From DATLCI01 sp046714215 (lineage in GTDB: Bacteria; Acidobacteriota; Terriglobia; Terriglobales; Acidobacteriaceae), in NCBI GenBank assembly GCA_046714215.1, contig JBKKBM010000135.1:1-7190 (forward strand): 7,190 nucleotides of DNA, in the 5' to 3' direction. The notes under the pieces were generated by a model that was given only the letters and a program-made list of their open reading frames with translations, ran no database searches and was not told the DNA's origin. Below, piece after piece: positions 1 through 5,116 of the stretch. The position numbers and the translations under genes were made by a program. Each line of letters opens with the position of its first letter. The stretch's first letter is position 1.

Positions 1-83
1 GCGTGCACTCGCGGGAGTTTGCCGCCGAAGAGAAGCTCTTCCCTCTCTTGGACAAGGCTAAAGCGTTTCTGAAGACGCTGTAG
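1..83 (+). CDS. C-terminal fragment of an unidentified protein
   Basis: Only the last 26 codons are present, read in the frame starting at base 3 and ending at TAG 81-83. The visible peptide begins VHSREFAAEEKLF and ends in a basic amphipathic stretch, KAKAFLKTL. An H-x-x-E-F followed by an acidic residue, a leucine-rich helix and the C-terminus is reminiscent of the last helix of M20-type metallopeptidases, where that His can be a zinc ligand. The fragment is too short to assign, so this is only a suggestion. It does not resemble the end of a P19-type periplasmic iron protein. A promoter and operator separate it from the next gene, so it is probably not part of the iron operon. No convincing intrinsic terminator follows it. 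Confidence 0.5.
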   Translation, partial: VHSREFAAEEKLFPLLDKAKAFLKTL

Positions 84-114
84 ACGCGCGTTCGACCCCC
101 AATAGGCGCTCTGA

Positions 115-143
115 TTGACGGGCGGGGCAGCAGACCGTAAAAT
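115..143 (+). promoter_or_regulatory. Sigma-70-type promoter of the iron-transport operon
   Basis: A -35 hexamer TTGACG (115-120) is followed by an exact 17-bp spacer and a -10 hexamer TAAAAT (138-143), each 5 of 6 to the consensus. The predicted transcription start is near 150. This leaves a leader of about 33 nt with an AAGGA ribosome-binding site at 173-177, 5 nt before the ATG at 183. The start site falls inside the palindrome at 149-171, the geometry expected for repression by occlusion. Confidence 0.72.
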
Positions 144-148
144 GGATA

Positions 149-171
149 TTGAAATTGAATTTCATTTTCAA
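149..171. promoter_or_regulatory. Fur-family operator (7-1-7 palindrome)
   Basis: This is a 23-bp AT-rich near-perfect inverted repeat. Ten of 11 base pairs match between the arms, which run TTGAAA..TGAA and TTCA..TTTCAA. Its core at 150-164, TGAAATT-G-AATTTCA, is a perfect 7-1-7 palindrome of the class used by Fur-family regulators. An overlapping, weaker second 7-1-7 register (156-170 region) could allow a second dimer, as known for Fur boxes. It covers the predicted start of transcription of an iron permease operon, which strongly favours an iron-responsive repressor. The regulator itself is not in the window, unless the DtxR-like module encoded at the operon end binds here. That is less likely, since DtxR-type boxes are usually of the TTAGG...CCTAA kind. 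Confidence 0.75.
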
Positions 172-182
172 TAAGGAATCCC

Positions 183-1448
183 ATGTTGCAGGCCCTGGTG
201 GTCACGCTGCGCGAAGGCGTAGAGGCCGCTCTGATCGTGGGGATCGTACTCACCTATCTGCGCAAGATAGGCCGTAGCGACCTGCACAAGACCGTCTATG
301 CGGCGCTGGGAGCGGCCCTGGTGGGGAGCATCCTGGCGGCCATCGCCCTGGAAAAGACCAACTTCAATCCGGAGTTGTTCGAAGGCATCGTGATGCTGGT
401 GGCGGCATTCTTCGTGGTGACCATGATCTGGTTCATGGCGCGTGCGGCCAAAACCATGAAGAAAGACATTGAGAGCAAGGTAGAGCGCTTCTCCACAACG
501 GGATCGAAGGTGGGACTCTTCCTCTTCACTTTTCTGCTGGTGCTGCGCGAGGGTGTGGAGACGGTGCTGATCCTCTCCGCGGTGTCCTTCACGACATCTG
601 ACCTGATGGGTTTTCTGGGCACGCTGCTCGGAGTGGGCCTTTCCTTGGCCTTCGGAGTGATGTTCGTACGCGGTAGCCTGCGCGTCGACCTGGGCAAATT
701 CTTCCGGGTCACGACCGTCATCCTGAGCTTTGTCGCGGTGCAGTTGGTGGTCTCCGGGCTGCATGAACTGTCAGAGAGTGGGTATCTTCCGTCGAGTAAG
801 CGGCAGATGCAGATCATCGGGCCCATCGTGCGCAATGACGTCTTCTTTTTCATTACGGTGCTGGCGTTGGCGGCGTTGATGTTGTTATTCGAACAGCGGC
901 GGCGGCAGGGTGGGGCCGGAGTCACGGACGACACCGCGAGTTCGAAAGCCGAGGCGCGCAAAGCCGCATGGAGCGCGCGGCGGGAGCGACTCTGGACGAC
1001 GAGTGTGTATGTGTCGTCGTTCGTCTTCATTCTTCTGGTCACGGCGCAGTTCATCTACGCGAAGAGCACCACGGCGCTCTCCCCGGCGACGGTGGTGGCA
1101 TTCGTCGATGGCAAGGTGACGATCTCGACCGCGGGGATGCGTGAAGGCGAGCTACGGCGCTATTCCCTGCCGGTAAAGGGCCAGGAAAGCCGCTTCCTTC
1201 TCTATAAGAAGCCGGATGGCGCGGTGGTGACGATCATGGATGCATGCGCGATCTGCGGGCCGGTAGGTTTTTACAACTCCGGGACACAAGGGCTGACGTG
1301 CAAGAACTGCGACGCGCCCATCAACCCCAGCACGGTGGGGGATGGCGGCGGGTGCAACCCGATCCCGCTGGTGGCGACCATCGCGGCCGACGAGGTGACG
1401 GTGACGGAGTTGGCCCTGAGCAACGCCGCCGGACAGATCAAGGAGTAG
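183..1448 (+). CDS. ftr1: FTR1-family iron permease fused to a periplasmic DUF2318 cysteine domain
   Basis: A 421-residue inner-membrane protein predicted to import iron. Two copies of the FTR1 signature REGVE, at residues 10-14 and 122-126, sit in the first and fourth predicted helices, as in Ftr1/EfeU. In the family these Glu residues form the iron path. Predicted helices lie near 2-25, 36-55, 63-85, 110-135, 141-163, 173-193 and 216-236, the usual seven. A basic linker (237-272, rich in Arg/Lys, so probably cytoplasmic) and an eighth helix (273-293) follow. A soluble tail of about 125 residues then carries Cys355-x-x-Cys358, Cys373-x-x-Cys376 and Cys391 (GGCNPIP), the DUF2318 pattern of a predicted metal or Fe-S protein. 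The extra helix should place this domain in the periplasm. In Campylobacter-type Ftr1/P19 loci DUF2318 is usually a separate protein. The ATG at 183 is supported by AAGGA at 173-177 and by REGVE lying at the canonical distance from the N-terminus. First gene of the operon. Iron valence and whether the cysteines bind a cluster are not visible from sequence. Confidence 0.93.
   Translation: MLQALVVTLREGVEAALIVGIVLTYLRKIGRSDLHKTVYAALGAALVGSILAAIALEKTNFNPELFEGIVMLVAAFFVVTMIWFMARAAKTMKKDIESKVERFSTTGSKVGLFLFTFLLVLREGVETVLILSAVSFTTSDLMGFLGTLLGVGLSLAFGVMFVRGSLRVDLGKFFRVTTVILSFVAVQLVVSGLHELSESGYLPSSKRQMQIIGPIVRNDVFFFITVLALAALMLLFEQRRRQGGAGVTDDTASSKAEARKAAWSARRERLWTTSVYVSSFVFILLVTAQFIYAKSTTALSPATVVAFVDGKVTISTAGMREGELRRYSLPVKGQESRFLLYKKPDGAVVTIMDACAICGPVGFYNSGTQGLTCKNCDAPINPSTVGDGGGCNPIPLVATIAADEVTVTELALSNAAGQIKE
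1080..1445 (+). other. DUF2318 domain within the iron permease (residues about 300-421)
   Basis: This is the C-terminal domain of the fused permease. Five cysteines are arranged CxxC (355, 358), CxxC (373, 376) and a single Cys391 followed by NPIP. The motif context D-A-C-x-I-C-G-P and C-K-N-C is typical of DUF2318 proteins, annotated in families as Fe-S or metal-binding membrane-associated proteins of unknown activity. By the helix count and the basic linker before the last helix it is inferred to face the periplasm. A role as redox relay or iron acceptor/donor is inference. Confidence 0.8.
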
Positions 1449-1451
1449 AGC

Positions 1452-2714
1452 GTGTTCCCGCGATTACTTTTCCAATCATTCCAACGGCAACGCCGGCGCA
1501 AACTGCTGGCGGGTGTGGCCGTAGTGTTGGGCATGACGGTGGTTACGGCGACCATCGCGGTGCAGGTGGACGTCGGAGACAAGGTGAATCGCGAGCTGCG
1601 GGCGCTGGGCGCGAACATCCTGGTAACACCGGCGGAAGACACGCTGGATGTCGAGATCGGCGGCGTGAACTTGAAGCCGGCGTCGGAAGGCGCGTTCCTG
1701 AATGAGTCGGACCTGCCCAAGTTGAAACAGATCTTCTGGGCCCACAACATCGCGGGCTTCGCGCCGATGCTGCAGACAACGACCGCGATCGCGGGCACTG
1801 AAGAAAAGGTCCCGGTGGTGGGAACGTATTTCGCCAAGGCGCTCACGACCAAGAGCGGGCCGTTCGTGACGGGAGTGCGCACGACGCATCCGTGGTGGAA
1901 GGTCCAAGGCGCGTGGCCGCAGGATGAGAGCAGCGAAGTGCTCCTGGGCGAACGGCTGGCTCGGAAGCTGGGCCGGAGCGGCCCCGGGTACGTTTACCTG
2001 AATCACAAAGAGACGAAGATCAGCGGCATTGTCACCACCGGCGGTCCGGAAGATGACGCCGTAGTGACGCCGCTGGCGATGGCGCAGGCGATGATCGGGC
2101 GACCGGGGGCGGTGCGTCGTTTGTATGTGAGCGCCCTGACGAAGCCGGAGGATGATTTTGCGCGACGCGATCCCAAGAGCATGTCGCCGGAGATGTTGGA
2201 GCGATGGTCGTGCTCTCCGTATGCGAACTCCATCGCCTACCAGATCGGAGAGGCGCTGCCGAATGTGCACGCCGAGCAGATCCGTCAAGTTGCGCAGAAC
2301 GAAGGCGCGCTGCTGTCGAAGATATCCGGGCTGATGCTGCTGGTAACGATCGGCGCGCTGTCGGCAGCAATCTTAGCGGTGTCGGCGGCGATGGCGACGA
2401 CATTGTTTGAGCGCAGGAAAGAGATCGGGTTGATGAAGTCGCTGGGCGCCAACAACGGATCCGTGGCTCTGCTGTTCCTGGCGGAAGCTGCGTTATTGGG
2501 CTTGGCCGGCGGACTCGTAGGATTTGCCGCAGGCATGTTGATGGCGCAGCGGATCGGGCTGGCGATATTTCAGTCAGAGATCACGTTCCAGCCGGTGTTG
2601 ATGCCGTATGTGGTGCTGCTGGCGCTGGGGGTAACCCTGGCGGGTAGCGCGAGTTCGATCCGGCGAGCGATGCGGATCGATCCGGCGGTGGTACTGCGGG
2701 GAGACGCGGCATGA
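1452..2714 (+). CDS. ABC transporter permease, FtsX/MacB type (first of two)
   Basis: A 420-residue inner-membrane subunit with FtsX/MacB topology. It has an N-terminal helix (about 18-38) after a basic RQRRRK stretch, a large periplasmic domain (about 40-290), and three C-terminal helices (about 293-316, 333-360 and 384-405). The cytoplasmic segment FERRKEIGLMKSLGA (319-333) is the conserved FtsX coupling region that contacts the ATPase. The periplasmic domain has the motifs HPWW (146-149) and TGGPEDD (196-202), shared with the next gene and typical of permeases in Ftr1/P19-type iron loci. One periplasmic cysteine (254) lies in a WSCSPYAN context. The start is GTG at 1452. The Shine-Dalgarno AAGGAG (1440-1445) overlaps the end of the iron permease gene and sits 6 nt away; only 3 nt separate the genes, so translation is probably coupled. 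MacB-like proteins often work by mechanotransmission rather than solute passage, so the direction and substrate are unknown. Confidence 0.9.
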   Translation: MFPRLLFQSFQRQRRRKLLAGVAVVLGMTVVTATIAVQVDVGDKVNRELRALGANILVTPAEDTLDVEIGGVNLKPASEGAFLNESDLPKLKQIFWAHNIAGFAPMLQTTTAIAGTEEKVPVVGTYFAKALTTKSGPFVTGVRTTHPWWKVQGAWPQDESSEVLLGERLARKLGRSGPGYVYLNHKETKISGIVTTGGPEDDAVVTPLAMAQAMIGRPGAVRRLYVSALTKPEDDFARRDPKSMSPEMLERWSCSPYANSIAYQIGEALPNVHAEQIRQVAQNEGALLSKISGLMLLVTIGALSAAILAVSAAMATTLFERRKEIGLMKSLGANNGSVALLFLAEAALLGLAGGLVGFAAGMLMAQRIGLAIFQSEITFQPVLMPYVVLLALGVTLAGSASSIRRAMRIDPAVVLRGDAA

Positions 2715-2728
2715 GTCTTAGTTCATGA
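2698..2728 (+). promoter_or_regulatory. Double ATGA coupling junction with a 5-codon minicistron
   Basis: A strong Shine-Dalgarno GGGGAG (2698-2703) lies 7 nt before an ATG at 2711 that overlaps the stop of the first permease (ATGA, 2711-2714). That ATG opens only five codons (M-S-L-S-S) before TGA at 2726-2728. This TGA overlaps the ATG at 2725 of the second permease in another ATGA. ATG 2725 has no Shine-Dalgarno of its own at normal spacing (GGGGAG is 21 nt away). The arrangement suggests termination-reinitiation. The two start regions, beginning 2711 and 2725, are similar (11 of 14 bases), as if a small duplication shifted the start. Confidence 0.5.
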
Positions 2729-3828
2729 GCCTCACTTCCACCATGACGATGCGGGTGATGATGCGCAGCTTCACCGTGCGCAAGGGACGCACCGTGACCG
2801 CGCTGCTGGCGCTGACGACGGCGACAGCCGTGGCCACGGCGATGCTGAACTTGTATGTCGACCTCGAAGCGAAGCTGACGCACGAGTTTCGCAAGGTGGG
2901 CGCGAACGTTCTGATCACGCAGCCGGATGGCGGTGAGCTATCGGGGGGGACGCTGGCGGCGGTACGCGGCGGGATGCAGTCCGGCGATGTGGCGGTGCCA
3001 GTAGCCTTCGCGGTGGCAAAGACCGAGAGTGGGCGGCCCATCGTGGTCGCGGGCATTGATATGGAAGCAGCGCGGAAGGCGAATCCGTGGTGGGCGGTCT
3101 CGGCGTGGCCGGGGGATGGGAATTCCGGGTTAGCAGGTGTGCGGGCAGCTTCAGCGCTGAAAGAAGAAGACGCTTCCCGGCTGACGTTCAAAGGCAAGGC
3201 CTTAGAGTTGGCGGTGGCGGGAACGCTGCAGACGGGCGGACCGGAAGATAGCCGCGTGTATCTGCCCATGGCGCAGTTTGCGGCGTGGACGGGCGTGGGT
3301 CCGTCGGTGGTGGAGTTGTCGGTTCAGGGAAACGCGGCGACGGTAGATTCCGCGATCAGCCGGTTGCAGCAGGCGGCGCCGGGCGCGCAGGTGCGACCCA
3401 TCCGGCAGGTAACGGAGGCGGAGACCCGGGTGCTGGGCAAGACGAAGTCCGTACTGCTGGCAAGCACCGTGGTGATCATAGTGCTGGTAACGGTGTGCGT
3501 GATCGCCAGCCTGACGGCATCGGTGCTGGAGCGGAGAAAAGATTTTGCGGTGATGAAGGCGTTGGGATCGTCGCAGCGCAAGGTAGGGGCGATGTTCCTG
3601 GCTGAGGCGCTGCTACTGGCCGTGAGTGCTTCCCTGCTGGGGTTCGTGATCGGGTCGGGAGCGGCGGCCGCGATCGGCCGATTGAATTTTCACGCGGCGG
3701 TGATGCCGCGGCTGAGCGTGTTCCCACCGGTATTAGTGGGTGCGTTGCTGGTGGCGCTGTTGAGTGCGGCCCTGCCCCTAGCCCGCTTGCAAAAAATCGA
3801 GCCTGCGGTGATGCTTAAGGGAGATTAG
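2725..3828 (+). CDS. ABC transporter permease, FtsX/MacB type (second of two)
   Basis: A 367-residue paralogue of the preceding permease. Predicted helices lie at about 22-44, 243-267, 288-312 and 331-352, with a periplasmic domain (about 45-240) shorter than its partner's. It shares NPWW (120-123) and TGGPED (170-175) with the first permease, plus the coupling segment LERRKDFAVMKALGS (268-282). The region following the TGGPED motif in the first permease (about 225-275, containing Cys254) has no clear counterpart. The two subunits probably form a heterodimer bound to the ATPase. The start is uncertain. ATG 2725 is reached by the double ATGA junction, but in-frame ATGs at 2743, 2749, 2758 and 2761 exist, none with a good ribosome-binding site; all precede the first helix. 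The stop is 6 nt before the ATPase start. Confidence 0.88.
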   Translation: MSLTSTMTMRVMMRSFTVRKGRTVTALLALTTATAVATAMLNLYVDLEAKLTHEFRKVGANVLITQPDGGELSGGTLAAVRGGMQSGDVAVPVAFAVAKTESGRPIVVAGIDMEAARKANPWWAVSAWPGDGNSGLAGVRAASALKEEDASRLTFKGKALELAVAGTLQTGGPEDSRVYLPMAQFAAWTGVGPSVVELSVQGNAATVDSAISRLQQAAPGAQVRPIRQVTEAETRVLGKTKSVLLASTVVIIVLVTVCVIASLTASVLERRKDFAVMKALGSSQRKVGAMFLAEALLLAVSASLLGFVIGSGAAAAIGRLNFHAAVMPRLSVFPPVLVGALLVALLSAALPLARLQKIEPAVMLKGD

Positions 3829-3834
3829 GGACCT

Positions 3835-5061
3835 ATGTCCATTGAGATCAAAAACGTAAGCAAGACTTACCCGGCGCGGGAGGACACGGATGCGTCCGTG
3901 GTGCGAGCGCTGGACCAGGTGACGCTGACGGTGGACAAAGGGGAGTGGCTGGCCATCATGGGGCCCTCGGGCTCCGGAAAATCTTCGCTGGTGAATATCA
4001 TCGGCTGCCTGGATCGTCCGGACGCGGGTGAGGTCACCATCGATGGCGAAGCACTGGCGCCGCTTTCCGGCAATGGACTGAATCGGCTACGCGCGGAAAA
4101 GATCGGCTTCATCTTCCAGCAGTTTCATCTGATCCCTTACCTCACGGCGCTGGAGAACGTGATGCTGGCGCAATATTTCCATAGCATGACGGACGAAAAA
4201 GAGGCGCGCGAGGGCCTGGAGCGTGTGGGCTTAGGTGACCGGGTACATCATCTACCCTCCCAGCTTTCCGGCGGCGAGCAGCAGCGAGTATGTATTGCGC
4301 GGGCGCTGATCAATGATCCAGCCATCATCCTGGCGGATGAGCCAACGGGAAATCTGGATGCGCAGAATGAGGAGATCGTGCTGCGCATCCTGCGCGACCT
4401 GCACGCGCAAGGGCGGACCATCATCATGGTGACGCACGATACGGTGGTCTCGCGGCTGGCCGACCGGAGGGTGGAACTGCACCACGGACGCATCACCGAG
4501 ACCGAAATGTTCGGGATGACGGACGCCGAGCAGTTCGACGAAGTACTGGAAGAGATATGGATCCTGATGGAGAACGGCGAACGCGCGGAAGTGGGCCGCA
4601 TGGATGTGGATGGTGCCCTGCCGCTGACACTAGCCGTCGAAAAAATGGTCAGCATGGGGCTGATCACGCGGCGGTCGCATAGCGAAGAAGACCCGCACAC
4701 CCATAAGGTGACGCTGAACCGATGTCACGAGGTGCTGCATCCTTCGCACCCGACACCAGAGCACGGGCTGGAGACGATCCAGTTCACTGACAAGGGACGC
4801 CAGCGGGCGGGCGACGTAGTGCGGCGGCATCGCCTAGCCGAGCGGCTATTCATGCAGACGCTGCGCATCTCCAACGAAGCGGTGGTGGAGCAACAGGCTT
4901 GCAAGTTCGAGCACATCTTGTCACCGGAAGCGACGGACAGTATCTGCACGTTCCTGAATCATCCGGAGACGTGTCCGCATGGCAGCCCCATCCCGCGCGG
5001 GGCGTGTTGCGGGTTGGTGATGGGGATACTCAACGAATCGGTCTTAGTAGCAAAAAAATAG
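3835..5061 (+). CDS. ABC ATPase of the LolD/MacB class fused to a DtxR/MntR-like metal-sensor module
   Basis: A 408-residue cytoplasmic protein. Residues 1-222 are a complete ABC ATPase: Walker A GPSGSGKS (43-50), Q-loop Gln95/96, signature LSGGEQQR (144-151), Walker B IILADEP (164-170), D-loop GNLD (172-175) and H-loop His201. Close relatives (LolD, MacB N-domain, FtsE) normally end near residue 225-235. Here about 184 further residues are homologous to DtxR/IdeR/MntR repressors: a winged-helix-like part (231-320), then RRHRLAER (330-337), ACKFEH (355-360) and a C-terminal HPETCPHGSPIP (376-387) block ending in Cys391-Cys392. No C-terminal SH3/FeoA-like domain is present. An AAGGGAG ribosome-binding site at 3817-3823 precedes ATG 3835; AGGGA at 3827-3831 is probably too close. 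It is the last operon gene and should energise the two permeases. The fusion is read in one uninterrupted frame. I know of no characterised protein with this architecture. Whether the module controls ATPase activity, binds DNA, or both cannot be read from sequence. Confidence 0.93.
   Translation: MSIEIKNVSKTYPAREDTDASVVRALDQVTLTVDKGEWLAIMGPSGSGKSSLVNIIGCLDRPDAGEVTIDGEALAPLSGNGLNRLRAEKIGFIFQQFHLIPYLTALENVMLAQYFHSMTDEKEAREGLERVGLGDRVHHLPSQLSGGEQQRVCIARALINDPAIILADEPTGNLDAQNEEIVLRILRDLHAQGRTIIMVTHDTVVSRLADRRVELHHGRITETEMFGMTDAEQFDEVLEEIWILMENGERAEVGRMDVDGALPLTLAVEKMVSMGLITRRSHSEEDPHTHKVTLNRCHEVLHPSHPTPEHGLETIQFTDKGRQRAGDVVRRHRLAERLFMQTLRISNEAVVEQQACKFEHILSPEATDSICTFLNHPETCPHGSPIPRGACCGLVMGILNESVLVAKK
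4507..5058 (+). other. DtxR/MntR-like metalloregulator module of the ATPase (residues about 225-408)
   Basis: By hand alignment to remembered DtxR and MntR sequences, the metal-ligand positions map as follows. DtxR His79 is His332, Glu83 is Glu336, Cys102 is Cys356, Glu105 is Glu359 and His106 is His360. DtxR His98 becomes Glu352, with a one-residue insertion upstream. MntR Asp8 and Glu11 correspond to Glu236 and Glu239 in the first helix, where DtxR has Met10. The site is thus mixed: an iron-type Cys with MntR-like acidic first-helix residues. The putative recognition helix (about 262-276, PLTLAVEKMVSMG) is poor in polar base-reading residues. The wing (about 279-318) is expanded and contains seven His and Cys297. 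Cys371, Cys380, His382, Cys391 and Cys392 form a second Cys/His cluster near the C-terminus. Confidence 0.85.
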
Positions 5062-5087
5062 GAGAGGCCCGTGACAATGGCCTCTCC
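5052..5087 (-). terminator. Intrinsic terminator of the tonB-family gene, overlapping the ATPase 3' end
   Basis: GGAGAGGCC (5061-5069) and GGCCTCTCC (5079-5087) form a 9-bp GC-rich stem with a 9-nt loop. On the minus strand the stem is followed at once by an AT tract with seven T residues (complement of A7 at 5052-5058), a textbook rho-independent signal about 30 nt after the tonB-family stop. On the plus strand the stem follows the ATPase stop directly but lacks a U-tract, so it may only stabilise the operon's 3' end. The A7 encodes the final Lys-Lys of the ATPase. Confidence 0.85.
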
Positions 5088-5116
5088 CTGGTTCGTCTTC
5101 CCCAGACCCAAATGGA

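Noticed and set aside
1..83. Upstream fragment as the C-terminus of a P19-type periplasmic iron protein
   Set aside because: The 26 visible residues show no P19 feature, and a promoter/operator separates the fragment from the iron operon.
84..114. Intrinsic terminator after the first partial gene
   Set aside because: Only short imperfect GCGC pairings and no T-tract; not a supportable terminator.
1476..2288. Long open frames on the minus strand under the permease gene, and similar ones at 168-764 and 296-1054
   Set aside because: They are Arg/His/Gln/Ser-rich with no recognisable domain, lie opposite clear genes, and are expected by chance in GC-rich DNA.
4507..5061. Separate internal translation start giving a free DtxR-like protein (ATG 4507 or 4516)
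   Set aside because: No Shine-Dalgarno at usable spacing before either ATG and no stop or frame break in the linker. The data support only the fused product, although an internal start cannot be excluded.
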